Shown: one piece after another, positions 20,951-31,783 of the stretch
Numbering within the stretch: position 1 is the first letter of the stretch
How the letters are laid out: the number at the start of each line of letters is the position of its first letter
From: Lingula anatina
Taxonomy: Eukaryota > Brachiopoda > Lingulata > Lingulida > Lingulidae
Direction: 5' to 3'
Length of the DNA stretch: 41,398 bases
NCBI RefSeq assembly: GCF_001039355.2
Contig: NW_019774670.1
Span: 235,378-276,775, forward strand
The notes under the pieces: model-generated
What the model saw: the letters and a program-made list of their open reading frames with translations, nothing else
Database searches by the model: none
Told to the model about the DNA's origin: nothing
Made by a program: the position numbers and the translations under genes

Positions 20951-21230
20951 GACTTTTCGACTCATACTTTCTTCATTAAATGATTCATATAATGGTTTTC
21001 AAAAGACGGCGGTTTGTCTCTCACGCGTATTTCATACGACAACCGACCGTTAACTGTTTTCCTTTCACCTTGGTTTCACCATTTCATTCATCTTCAAACT
21101 GCCTCCACACCGTTCGCCAAAAAGTTAATCCACATCCAATAAAAGTTACCGGAGGAGACGGATTGTGCCGGAACCGACGTGTAGTGGTGTAAGACGTGAA
21201 CCTGAGTGGTCATTTTTAGCTGGAGGCGAA

Positions 21231-21436
21231 CAGGAATCTTCGGGAACCGCTGAAGTTCCCCGAAATTTTTTGGTATTGTAGAGGGTGAACAGTGCCATTT
21301 GGTACGGTTTAGAACTGTGAATCAGCTAGTCAACATTCTAATTTCAAGAGGAGACCATTGTGATTTTTTTTAGAAATCGAAGGGGTTCAGCACCCCACCC
21401 CCACCCCTCACACACATCCCCCTAAATCCACCAGTG
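21231..21436 (+). mobile_element. CAGTGGCGGATCC-family MITE, internally deleted copy
   Basis: Shares CCGCTGAAG, CGAAATTTTTTGGTATT, GAACAGTGCCATT, TAATTTCAAGAGGAGACCAT and AAATCCxCxACxG with the copy at 40245-40485. It is followed by the same TTAAT. The head is reduced (CAGGAATC) and the G-rich segment is missing. It sits at the equivalent place in both paralogous modules, so it inserted before the duplication. Confidence 0.7.
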
Positions 21437-21700
21437 TTAATTATCATTAACGGTGAATTTATCCTGATTTTAGGTCGATGGATAACATGGGACGTTCCAT
21501 AACGTGCAGTTTTGCATTTTCACAGTTTTCATAAAATCATGTTGCTGGATGGACGCTCAGCTCCTACCTTAGACGATAAAGATTTCGTCGTCGGCGATTG
21601 CTAATACATGATCATTTGAATATAAGTTGCGCATAGTGTTCTTTTTCTTCCAGGAGGACTTTGGGCCACATCTAACTACATTGCCAGTTTTCTGTGCGCA

Positions 21701-22826
21701 ATGAATTGTTTCTATGTTGGTGTTATTTTAACCACGGCCCTGATGGCCGCCAGGGTGGATTCTGAGGGTACGTAGCCAGTTTAACTATAAATAAAGGACT
21801 AGCCTTGTAACAGTTTTAACAGTAGTTAAAACAGCATATCGAGATGAAAAAAGGAATGGTGTAACTACAGTATGTTACAAGTTGTCGAGTATTTTAAATG
21901 AGACTCAGGTAGGATAATGTATTGTTATTTCTGTTACTGGTGGCAACACAACTAGTGGGATATTTAATTTTTAAATACATGTACTGTTTTTGTGACTCTG
22001 CCTCCTGTGCTTCTTTGTGTAATCCTCCCGTTCTGTTAACAACTCATCGACTGTTTAACGGACGTGCTCTACTCATATAGATGTGTTTTAAGCGTAGCTT
22101 ATGGGACCATTCCCAGAGCTTATCATACTACCTTTGGATCGATCTATCTCCAAGGGGATTCTAACCAAATTGCTATCAAATTAAGCGGCTTAGATGTCTT
22201 GCACCCACACTAATGATGTTATAGGGTAATTAACAATCGTTTAGCGGCTTCAGTAGACGTGCCAAGCATCTAAGACGTTTAAGCTAAAAGCGATTTAGCG
22301 AGAAACCCCTTGGAGATCCATCATATTAGATCGATCTAGGCATGGGAACCCAGTCTTTATATTCACAGGTTATGTACAGTGTGGTTGCTGGGCCGACGAG
22401 AAAAACCAAGCAGTTCCTACTTTAGAAAAGCAAGATCACAGGCTAGACGGGGAATACAAAGAAAGAGTGAACCCAATAAAGAAATGCCACCAAGCTGCCA
22501 AGAGCCGTGGGTTCCGGTATTTTGTCGTTCAAGACGGTGGATGGTGTGGGTCCTCCAGTAACGCAGGGCAGACATATATGAAATACGGGCCTTCTACCAA
22601 TTGCCAATCAGACGGAAAGGGTGGACCCAACGCCAACGAAGTGTACGAGATACTGGACGGTAGGTGTTTATGATAGTATATTAATGAAAATATCTTGGGT
22701 AGATATTGGCCATTGGTATTGATTTGAAAAAAAATCTCGTATATAGTCTAGTTGTTTTTTTAAATATATTTTGAAATTGAAAATGAAACATTATAAACGA
22801 AAATGGACGTTAGGCCTTTATATAGC

Positions 22827-22861
<35 letters not shown>

Positions 22862-24160
22862 TATTTTTCACTGGGCGCTTTCAACACTTTTTTCTTATTC
22901 AATTAACAGCGACTAAAATTCTGAAAAAAGAATAAAGTTAAAGATAAATTTTTTGTGTATTTCCTTTAAATTATCTTTTGGTGTGTATTTGTAAGGAGGC
23001 ATTGGTAAAAAATAAACGGGTTATTGTTTTGTTACCAGTGGTTGCATAAGTGGAACTATATTTATTTTTGTCGATCTGGTTTACGATTGTCCATTCAAAA
23101 TTCGTATGTTTCTAGTTATAAGTGATAAGTTATAAAAGCAGTGGCGGATTCCCCTGACCCCCATCTTTCGATTTCTGGTGCAATTAGAAATTTGACAAGT
23201 AGAATCATAGTTCTAGGCTGTGCCAAATGGCACCGTTCGCCCTCTCAAATACCAAATAATTTTCGAGGCCCTTCAACAGTCCCCGAACGCCACCCCAAGT
23301 TGGGGGGGGGCTGTGCATACGCCCCCCCCCCTTCAAATAATCCTGGATCCGCCCCTGCTGGAGCCCCCTTCGATTTCTGAAAATAAATCTTACAAATGGT
23401 CCCCTCTTGATATTAGAATTTGACTAGTTGAATCATAGTTCTAAACAGCACCAAATGACACCGTTAGCCCTCTAAAATACCAACTTTTTCCGGGGCCCTC
23501 GAACACGAAGAAGGCAATAGTTGCATCGTGAGTGCAAAGTTAAAGCGGATTTTTAGACGGCATGGTTAGATTATATTTTTATTCTTTTGGAATTTTAAAC
23601 AGACAACAGGCCTACTTGTAGAAATACTGGGTATATGATGTGAAAACGTGTCACGAAGATTGAAGTTGCAATATTGTGTTTATTATCAGTCAACTTGTTT
23701 TTATAATAACTTGCTGCATCGATCGACAGCGCAACAAAGAACGAAAAAAATCACGCGAGGCTGAAAATCGTAGTCATGTGCAATTTTTGCATGTTTGCAA
23801 TCTGATATGCCCATTGTTTTTCTCAAATAAAATAATTTGAAGAATTGATGTTCTCAAAATGTACGATATTTGGACAGCAGCATCTAACGTAAACGGGGAG
23901 AAAGTCGCAGGAGATTAAAAGAAGTAAAGAGGGAAATGGAGAACCAACTGGAAAGAAGTGAATATATAATATGAACGGACATAAAGGTCTTGTTGTTGCT
24001 ACCTCGTGGAACTACTAAAGTAGAAGTCAATGCCATCGCCAAAAGTATGCGTTTTTTAAAAACTTTATAAGAGTACCACCGGTGAATGTATCCTTGGAAG
24101 AAATATAACTAAAACATACACGACAAAGATAGTTTTCAAATTCAGAGTGAAAACGTTGAC

Positions 24161-24193
<33 letters not shown>

Positions 24194-25339
24194 GTGTTTC
24201 AGGAACAAATACTACCAGTATATGTTCCTCTTTGGCAAGCACCGACCGCACCACTAGTGAAGTCACAAGCACTTCAAAAATGTCCAGTGTCAATGACACT
24301 ACGCCGCATGTCACCATAACAACGGCCAGCCAAACCACACCCACTGTCACCGGATCCACGCCTCCCATCAACAAAACCACGCCCACAGTCGAAAAAACTA
24401 CGCTGAATGTCACCAAAACCATAACAACGGCCAGCAAAACCACACCCCCTGTCACTGGAACCACGCCTCCTATCAACGAAACCACACCCTCAGTCGAAGA
24501 AACCACATCGCCTGCCAACAAAGCCATTTCTACGTTAGCAGCAACTAGATTAAGCTTCGATAACTCTACGCCTTCCGACCATGACACCACGACAACCGCC
24601 GTTGAAACCACTTCAACCTTTACAGAATTCACGCCCAATGTCCTTGTGGCCAGCTGTGCCCTGCCTTTTGCAGTTGACTCTCTGTCTGACCTAAACATTT
24701 CTGAGACTTCTTTAGTGGACACAGTCTCTTTCGGTGTACTGGGTAGCAATCTCACGTTCAATGTTAACGCCACTCTGATGACCCAGTGCAAGGACGGCTA
24801 CAGGTTTAGCGATAAAACCAGAACAAAGTTGTTGACCTGTTCTCAGAACGGCACGTGGAGACCGGATACTTGTCAATGTAATTATGCCACATATTGTATT
24901 AACATGATGTTTCAGCAACATGCTGGAATTAAGAAGGGTGTATCTAAAGCATCATTTATGACGATAGATATGTGTCCTAAATCAAGAATTCAAATCTACA
25001 AAAGAAATACAAGTACTTTGATTACGAAAGTATTAGTCAATTCAAGTATTGGTTTAAAATGTTAAAAATTATCTTTACAGTGGTCATCTGTCCGACTGAT
25101 CAGTTACTGAACTCTTCAAGCGCAGAGGTAGAACCCTACACTAGTACAAGCTATGGCACCAAGATTCGGTACTGGTGCAGGTACGATAAAGTGTTTCCCA
25201 CGGGGGGGCGCCAGCGGGTAGCCACGTGTTATGGTCACGGCCAATGGGAGCCTGAGTTGATGGCGTGTTACAGTTAAGTAACGCTTACAATTTAGCTATT
25301 AAAATATGTGCCCATTTTATTGTAATTGCGGAATCATTG

Positions 25340-25373
<34 letters not shown>

Positions 25374-25989
25374 TGATCTACATCCTGTGCTGGTGTATAA
25401 AGCGAGTATAAAATGGTACATCTGTTTAAACCTTAAAACGGTTTCCAAAATATTTAGACCAATTCACTGTTATATGAATTTTTACTAATACACTTAAATT
25501 CTAACTCTAATTATAGCAGTTCAGTATTCAAATTATTTTCACTTTTTTTTGTTTTTCACAGACCAGTCCGAGGTGAAGAACGCATTTGCCATGCCAAAGT
25601 CCTCGAGGAAAACTACCCCACCAAAAGAGTCACCACAGGGACCGTTTTACGGTATCACAGGTATTTTGATTTTGCTATGTCTCACCGGAAGCATCGTGGT
25701 ATCAGATTGCTTATCTTTTGATCGACACACCAGACCTATGCGAAGAAACCTAAAATGTCTCTGGAAAAGGCGTCCACGATTGAATCGCAACGCCGTGTAC
25801 GCTGCTACGTGGACCGAGGAGAAAGCGATTGAAAAAGGCACAAGTAAAGTGAGCGAAGGGACTGATAAAGCAAAGCTTAGAAAGGGAAGAGGTGAAAGGA
25901 GAAGAGGAAGAACCGGAACCGGAAGTGGAGTTGAAGGTGAGACTGCTGGGAGTGCTTGCGGGGAAGGGTACTCTCTGCCCGGGCTATAG
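21701..25989 (+). CDS. Secreted/membrane mucin-like sushi-domain protein, five exons
   Basis: Exons 21701-21767, 22369-22659, 24203-24877, 25081-25272 and 25562-25989 join in frame (all introns phase 1) to 550 residues plus TAG. Residues 1-23: hydrophobic signal peptide (MNCFYVGVILTTALMAARVD). Residues 24-117: an extracellular domain with CGCWADEKNQAVPTLE, RLDGEY, VVQDGGWCG, TYMKYGPS and SDGKGGPNANEVYEI; it resembles domains in secreted invertebrate proteins (WSC-like at best) and I cannot name it. Residues 121-270: Thr/Ser/Pro-rich stalk. Residues 271-343 and 348-407: two sushi/CCP domains, each with four Cys and the Trp before the last (C271, C315, C332, W338, C343; C348, C377, C394, W400, C407). 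About 437-456: membrane helix (FYGITGILILLCLTGSIVVS). The rest is a basic tail rich in Arg, Lys and Gly. NxT/S sites abound. A cell-surface recognition or adhesion role is inference. A second copy begins at 40726. Confidence 0.82.
22105..22355. mobile_element. MITE family A, copy 2, in intron 1 of the sushi gene
   Basis: GACCATTCCCAGAGCTTATC, TTGGATCGATCTATCTCCAA and GGGGATTCT at the left are answered by AGAAACCCCTTGGAGATC, TAGATCGATCTAGGCATGGG and AACCCAGTC at the right, a loose hairpin. It ends 13 bp before exon 2 (22369), so the acceptor polypyrimidine tract is just TTTATATTCACAG. The matching left end appears at 41313 in the paralogue. Confidence 0.7.
22828..22862. repeat. (ATT)n microsatellite in intron 2 of the sushi gene
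   Basis: About eleven ATT units, then an AT-rich tail. Confidence 0.9.
23139..23357 (-). mobile_element. CAGTGGCGGATCC-family MITE in intron 2
   Basis: Begins CAGTGGCGGATTCCCCTGAC and ends GGATCCGCCCCTG. The body reads as the reverse complement of the copies at 21231, 40245 and 40842 (AATCATAGTTCTA, TGGCACCGTTC, a CCCTC block, AATACCAAATAATTTTCG). A second partial copy in the same orientation follows at about 23365-23500. No matching target duplication was found at this copy. Confidence 0.75.
23365..23500 (-). mobile_element. Partial CAGTGGCGGATCC-family MITE
   Basis: CCCCTTCGATTTCTGAAA, AATGGTCCCCTCTTGA, TTAGAATTTGACTAG, GAATCATAGTTCTA, CACCAAATGACACCGTTAGC and CTCTAAAATACCAA follow the family order. 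The end is lost after GGGGCCCTCGAACACG. Confidence 0.65.
24163..24191. repeat. T29 run next to the exon-3 acceptor
   Basis: 29 consecutive T, followed by GCGTGTTTCAG and the exon at 24203. It doubles as an extreme polypyrimidine tract for the stalk/CCP exon. Confidence 0.9.
24316..24525 (+). repeat. 105-bp coding tandem repeat in the mucin-like stalk
   Basis: ATAACAACGGCCAGC at 24316 recurs at 24421, exactly 105 bp (35 codons) later, and the following PPINxTTPxVExTT segment is also repeated. Two units keep the reading frame, so stalk length can change without a frameshift. Confidence 0.85.
25340..25376. repeat. (AAT)n microsatellite in intron 4 of the sushi gene
   Basis: About ten AAT units followed by GATGATG. 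Confidence 0.9.
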
Positions 25990-26150
25990 GAGTCTGCAGA
26001 TTCAGATTGCTTTACTGATATTATCCTCCACAGAGAAGGTTCAATCATGGACATTGGCAACTAACTTCGTCATAACATGAAAAAAAGACACAATACCATA
26101 AACTGATAAAGGACACGCGAACAGCCAGGCTAAAAAATAGAGAGCATTTT

Positions 26151-26156
26151 ATTAAA
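26151..26156 (+). terminator. Candidate poly(A) signal of the sushi gene
   Basis: ATTAAA, the common variant hexamer, lies 162 bp after the stop. No canonical AATAAA occurs in the first few hundred bases, so this is the best candidate. Confidence 0.3.
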
Positions 26157-26258
26157 TTGCAATTAACTCTGACGATTTATTCAAAGCGGGGGGTAACTAA
26201 CTTAGTCAGTGTCCAGGTATATGGAGAGAAGGTGGTGACTACTTACAAGAGGAGGCCT

Positions 26259-26638
26259 ATACTCTCTGGTTCCTAACTGCCGTACATGTACGGGTATTTA
26301 TTTGGACAAATAATCCACACTGTACGGACTTATTCAAGATTGTACTCTAAATATCCGAATTTCCCCAGATCTGTTCGTGCACCACATACGTATAATGACT
26401 CATTTAACACTCAAGCGAGACCCAGCATGGGAACGACCTGTATGTACTTAAGATTGTGGCAGCAGAACGCAATCACATCCAGTCGCACTCACATCACGTG
26501 ATAGATTTCTGGTTCTTTATTGGTCAACAAACTTCCACTCTGTATGTTTATTCGGGACCGTACTATTATTAGATTCTGAGCATTTTTCCACACTGTACTA
26601 CTATTCCAAACATTATGACAATTAGGAACCAGAGAGTA
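26259..26638. mobile_element. 380-bp MITE with TACTCTCTGGTTCCTAA ends
   Basis: TACTCTCTGGTTCCTAACTG at the left and CAATTAGGAACCAGAGAGTA at the right form inverted ends of about 17 bp, flanked by short GC-rich bases. Inside, CCACACTGTAC occurs twice. No gene is present and the superfamily is unknown. Confidence 0.75.
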
Positions 26639-26699
26639 GGCGGTGTTGAACATATGCGGTTTACAGGAAATAGCGCCTGTGGTGTGCGCAAACAAAGTC

Positions 26700-27400
26700 A
26701 ATAAGAGTTAATTAATCAATATAATTTATTGAGCTCTTTATTTTACGACTTAGATTTTGAATACTCAGTGACTAAATGTGGTATAGTTTTAAAAATGCAT
26801 ATTTAAGAAACGATTAATTGTATAATTTATTGAGATCTTCATTTTCGCATTAGCTTTTGACTTTTTGATTTTATTTTATTGAATTTTAAAATTATACACT
26901 CCATGGATTCGAAAATTTCCCCCGAATGCTTTATTTTTTGCCATCCTCAGCTTCTGATTAATCCTTGCATATACCTTAAAACCATTTAACCCTTAAATAT
27001 TTTTCTAGAGGGTGCTTGATGTCGATATTTATGAAAATACAAAAACTAGCAAGGATAATATGGCCTGTGATGGAACCGTGGTCTTGCTTTTTATTAAATC
27101 TCAATGGCATTTTTTCACCAACAACAGCTTAACTTATTTAATAAAAAGGTTTATTAACAAAATAAATAATGATAAAACTGATTTTTTTTTTACTCGGTGG
27201 AAACTAAATTATGGGCCTATTACCCAAAACAAATGACAGTTAACAGCTATTACCAGGCTAAAATTGATAAAAAATGTCAGAGACGCGTTGATTAAGCTTT
27301 TTGTGAAAGTGCAAAAGTAGTTGATTTATTTATCAACAAGTCAATAATTAAAATATATTCACTTTTATATACTATGCCACTCTGATAAAACGGGGAAAAA
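26700..27400. other. AT-rich intergenic DNA, nothing recognised
   Basis: The segment ATTAATxxATATAATTTATTGAG occurs twice (near 26711 and 26815), a weak local duplication. No convincing exon or RNA gene. Confidence 0.45.
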
Positions 27401-27408
27401 GTACTCAC

Positions 27409-27835
27409 ATTTTTCCCGGAGACTTTCATAAGCACGCGAGTGCTGCATTAAATCATCAAGTGCGCTGTTTTTTTGGATGCTCTCGGAGACTTAAGCCGAA
27501 CCTGCCTCTTTTGGTGTTTCATTTGCAACTGTATCTGAATGTACTATAAAGTCAAAATCTACCGTCATAGAGACTGGCATGATTACATTCCGTTCAGTAC
27601 CTATTTGTGCTGCCGAGACTGCCTGCTCCCTATTGAAACCCTCCACGTGACACAGAAGTTGACAGTTGACATTTTCATATCTGACAGAAAGCAGTCAATA
27701 AAATCGCCTGAAACGGCTGTATGCTTTATGCATAATATTTTGGGGCCCCTCCTTCCCTATAAAACTGAGCCACACGACAGTGGTCAATTTCCTGCTTAAG
27801 TAGAGACAGCTACTCGAATTTGCTTCTTCCGCCAT
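27409..27835 (-). pseudogene. Decayed protein-like first exon, minus strand
   Basis: On the minus strand an ATG in good context (GCAACATGGCGGAAGAAGC) at 27835 opens MAEEANSSSCLYLSRKL. The same frame continues to a strong donor (AT|GTGAGTAC at 27408), covering 142 codons with only two stops (TGA at 27697-27695 and TAA at 27493-27491). Stretches such as CHVEGFNREQAVSAAQIGTE, IMPVSMTVDFDFIVHSD and SALDDLMQHSRAYESLREK look like protein. I do not recognise the family and found no following exon at 26-27.4 kb. It may be a dead gene, a dead transposon exon or chance. Confidence 0.35.
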
Positions 27836-27839
27836 GTTG

Positions 27840-28260
27840 CATTAATTTAAGACATGCGGTGTAAAATATCAGCGAATCACTGATTGGCTTAAAGACCGGA
27901 AGCTGGGGAAAATGAATCAATCGTTTGCTTTTGCTTAAATAACCTTCGTTTTGAACTGGTAGGCAGTCATGTGAATTGGGAGTACCATGAAACTTAAGAG
28001 TTTTTGTGTTTATTTTATTCCGATTGAACAGTATGATCAATCGGACGTCGGTAAAATATAAAAATATTTTTGGTTTCATTTTTATTTTTATTTTTCTATT
28101 TTGAGGTCGGCGGAGCTTGAGAAGCAAGTTATTAAAAAAAAACTGCCTAACGAAATGTTTTAAAAATCAAACTGGTAGCAGCAAGAATAATGAAAAGTCC
28201 ACAATGCTCGAAATATTTTGTTCGGGGTATAATGTTCAAATGGGAGGGGATTTAAAGCGT
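27840..28260. other. Intergenic, nothing recognised
   Basis: No supported gene. If the minus-strand exon at 27409-27835 is real, this is its upstream (promoter) side, but no TATA box or other element stands out. Confidence 0.4.
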
Positions 28261-28264
28261 CTCT

Positions 28265-29376
28265 AGTGTGCATTTTCATTAGTATCGATAAGTTGTCTTC
28301 ACGATGTTTGTTCATTTTTAACCTGAAACCGAGAAGAAACCGTAGTAAATTATTCAAAAATGGAGGTCATTTCCTTGTCTCCCATCGACATGATGTTTTA
28401 TCATGTTTTATCTCTTGTACTCTATCTTTTAACACCACTCATTTTCATACAGTAATTGATTATGTTCACTAAATTAGTGGTACATTTACTATTTGTACTG
28501 TTACTGTCAAACTAAATGGATGACGGGTTGCCACATTTTCCTGTACTGCTGACAAATAAATAACCCATTCAGGGAACTACAATATACGTACTATACACAA
28601 AACGTATTTGTCTGATTGAATTTACAAACAAATCAGATTCCATTTGGTTATTTTACAAATATAGAACGATACAAATTTCCCAAGGGGTTGTATTGATATA
28701 TATATGGTCACTGGAGCGATAATACACCAATGGACGCGGTTGTTGGTTTTTGCAATATCATTTGCTAATGGGTTATCGAGCTACCGATCTGTACATTTTA
28801 ACGACAGATTACGTGAAGTCTGTGCTGTTGGAATGATGCAAGTCGAGAAAAATACAGCAACCGAAAAAAGTTTCCCATTCAAAATAGACAGTCAACCTCT
28901 TCCTTCCATCATTATAACTGGATTTCTTAAGATTAAGTCATTCAACTACCAGGAATTGAATTTCTAAAAACCAAGGCATTTAACTACCAGGAAACCATTT
29001 TGTAGTCACAGATACAGGGCACGTATTACCTCAGATGTCAATGAGACAAAAGGTATGTGAACATCGACACTCTCCGCTGTGAGAGTCGATTTGTAGTTAT
29101 TGTTATTAGTGACTCTCACTCTCTCTTTCTCTTTCTCTGAAGAAAGGAAAGTGCAAATCACTTGGCATATGTGTTTCTGTTACCAGTTACAGCGAATTTC
29201 TCATCGCAAGTGTCAGATCGGTTTTATCTTCGGTAAAGGACTCGTTTGTCTACAATCTACACGGTCTCAATATGTACATAGTCAGTTTTGTGTTGTGAAG
29301 CTAATTGTACCTAATACCTTTTTTAAATTGTGGAACCCGTGACGAAAGCCATGAGTGCCTATCGCTCCAGTGTACC
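28265..29376 (+). repeat. Dispersed repeat family B, copy 2
   Basis: Collinear with 14800-15570. It carries about 260 bp (28428-28690) that copy 1 lacks, placed exactly where copy 1 has only a TA tract. The section 28706-29376 starts GGTCACTGGAGCGATA and ends TATCGCTCCAGTGTACC, a likely inverted-end pair with one extra base. So the family is probably a terminal-inverted-repeat element inside a larger duplicated block. No protein is recognised. Confidence 0.72.
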
Positions 29377-29489
29377 TTAGGCTTACAATACTAAATAGAC
29401 TATTGAAATGTTTTTTGCTATGTAAACAGTCTATCAGCATTATTGTAAAAGCCATTCTTCGAAAGCTTGACAAGTTAAAAGACATACGT

Positions 29490-29705
29490 GTCTATACGGG
29501 TAATCTAAAGAGGTGGCCCCCTCACAAAAGCTCTCCACTGGCCACGTGCACGGTTTTGTTCCATTCTGTCTGCTTGAACCATGGCCCACAGAGGTCCGTT
29601 AGATCGTCGCTGTTTTAGGTCTACCGCGTCCGTCAGGTCAGCATACTGTTCCCATGAATGTTTTTTCCATTTGTTGACCTCTCAGAATGTGTCACCAGTC
29701 ATATG
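29490..29705 (-). pseudogene. Possible LINE 3' fragment, minus strand
   Basis: Minus-strand reading gives SNGPLWAMVQADRMEQNRAR then GQWRAFVRGPP. Short terminal WRxxV motifs of this kind close the ORF of several non-LTR retrotransposons, but nothing else supports it. An ambiguous base (N) at 29706 marks poor sequence quality. Confidence 0.25.
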
Positions 29706-29709
29706 NTTT

Positions 29710-31780
29710 TAATTCTCTCATTCAATCTGCCATGAACAGCTAGGTTAAGTATGCCAGAAAACATATTGGCACATGCAGGCAGAAAAGCTCTTCATCTGTG
29801 AATTCTGAAATAATGAGAAATAAAGAAGCTGACAATAATTGTAATGAAAAAAATGACAATAAATAAAGAGCTAACAGAGCAATTTTAGAATACGCTAAGG
29901 TACGTAGAGTGGTACGTATTACATCTCATAAACCCATGGCATTCAATGAAAGTTAAACTAAACAACATGAATTGTGTTTTACTTTAGAAGGCCTGCTTTA
30001 CAAACGTAATCACTAACCAGAATTACCTTTGTTAAATGTTTGTCATCCTTTTCAGTTCTAGAGTTCAGCTACAACCCGCAACAGATCCACATTTATCCGC
30101 CTCTCTCACTTCTTTACACGTGTTCACTCCAATTTGTTTACGCAAACTCTTAATACATATGTAGGTCAACATTTAATCTCCTGCATAAATGATATTAGAT
30201 TACGTAAATTCAAACCCTTTTCCTAAGGTAAGGCCCTTCAAAAATGATAAATTCTCATTAATAAAATCATACAAAAGTGGCCCAATATTCCAAATGCATA
30301 TCCACAAGCACATGTTTGCCTTTTGCGTATCACGCATCAAGAATAGGTGAAGGTCGTTCATAAAAATACTCACTGAAACTAGTTCAAACTGGATGTGTGC
30401 GATTCAGCATCGATTTCAGGTTAGTTTCAATTAAATGCGAATAAAATATGTAACCTTTAACGGTTTTTAGATAGAAAAATTTTATAGTTTGGCAGAGGTA
30501 TCGAGAAGCGCCATTTTTTTCAAGATTTTTAGTTGAATGTTGGATTAGGGAACCGTGTGCCCATACTAGACAGTGTGCAAACTATTCCCTTCAAAATCTT
30601 AAACTTTGGATGATATTTTAACTCATATCTAAAAATGAAAAAAATTCAGGCTGGCAACTTTTTTTCTCGCAATATAGTCCCACCCCCTACGAGAGTCATT
30701 TTGGGATCGATTTTTTTTCATAAATTCAAAATCGTGAACATATTTCATTTAAATATGTGGATGTTTCAGTAATCCTTTGAAATCATGAGTAAGAGCATGA
30801 ACTTTCCTTATTATCTTTACAAAATCACAACTCAAAACGCCCTGGTTTGTTTTTAAAAGGATTTTATTTGCAAGGTACGGTTTTTCCCGTCAACCATCGC
30901 AGATGTCGAGAAACGGCGCTACTTCGTGACGCGGACTCACTGAAAAGTTTCAAATAACCGCCATGACGTTATGTTTTTCAGCCAGTTGCCATCTGACTGC
31001 ACACGAGGGTAAGTTTTCTCTCTGCGAGAGAGTCAAGCAGTCATTTTCCGCATCTGAATCGTCTTAGCACTTCATCATTCGTACTCCTTGTTACCCAACT
31101 GATTCTATAAGCTAAGAACACGCTGATAACACCTGAATTCAAAACTTTCTCATCTCTTCCTGACTTTTCATCACCCAACATTCCGCGCCATATGAAGCTA
31201 TTGAAAAAAAACTAGAGATGTGACGACCCATGTTATTGTATTATATTATATTATTATTGACTGTGCTTTAAACATGTCCCTGACTAGTCCAGAAAGGGAG
31301 GATGAGAATTAAGGTGGGACCAATCAATCAAACTGGCCCTTAATTGATTTTAGAATAATGAAATGTTTCAATAAAGATCTAAACAGTAGTATTTGAGAAT
31401 GTTTTCTATACCGAGGAATAATTCAAGTGAAGAAAGTTATTTTAATACTTAAAAGTATTAAGAGTATAATAAGTGCGTTATTTCAACAACCAATAATAAT
31501 CTGTATGTTGTTAATTTAACAAGGAATTCCAGGTTACTGGGTCCTGTGTTTTAGTCGGGCTCAGCAAAAGCGTTTTTTTTTTTTTTACACTCCATCGTGT
31601 TATGTGGCAATAGGTTTTATTTTTCTGCATAGAAGTAATGCAACAACAAAACACTCACAGCGTAGGAGTATGAGCGGTAGTTTATTGACTTTTATTATAT
31701 GCAATACAACATTGAAAGGTTCTAGTTACAATTATTCTAACAATCTGACATTCGTTACCTAGTTGCAAATGTGATGAATA
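29710..31780. other. About 2 kb without recognised features
   Basis: AT-rich sequence with no ORF of note, no clear repeat ends and no splice-supported exon. A T run lies at about 31573-31586. CTCTCTGCGAGAGAG at about 31018-31032 is a short hairpin. Confidence 0.5.
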
Positions 31781-31783
31781 TTT

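Larger units (their letters stand above)
20500..21700 (+). promoter_or_regulatory. Upstream module of the sushi gene (paralogous copy 1)
   Basis: Collinear with 39030-40725. Shared blocks include AACAAGTCATAGTxAAAAA, CGGCTTCTCACACAAGGCCT, CGTGTACATCAAA, CCACGTTCAATGACAAGACA, ATGTTCAGGTACTGGTGTTG, CTTCATCTTCAAACTGCCTC and TCTTCCAGGAGGACTTTGGG. Conservation through to the signal-peptide exon suggests that promoter and 5' UTR lie here, but no TATA box or start site can be fixed. A polypyrimidine-CAG at about 21644-21653, kept in both copies, may be the acceptor for a 5' UTR exon. Confidence 0.5.

Noticed and set aside
24027-24791. 254-codon frame antisense to the mucin stalk
   Set aside because: It mirrors the Thr-rich coding repeat (Thr codons ACC/ACA read back as Gly/Val/Cys codons), has a poly-Lys segment from the T29 intron run, and the sense strand has splice-consistent domains.
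25647-26060. 137-codon frame antisense to exon 5 of the sushi gene
   Set aside because: It is the complement of the Lys/Glu/Arg-rich tail; no domain or splice logic on that strand.
27695-27697. In-frame TGA as a selenocysteine codon in the minus-strand exon-like frame
   Set aside because: A second stop (TAA) follows in the same frame, so decay is the simpler reading; no SECIS element was looked for successfully.
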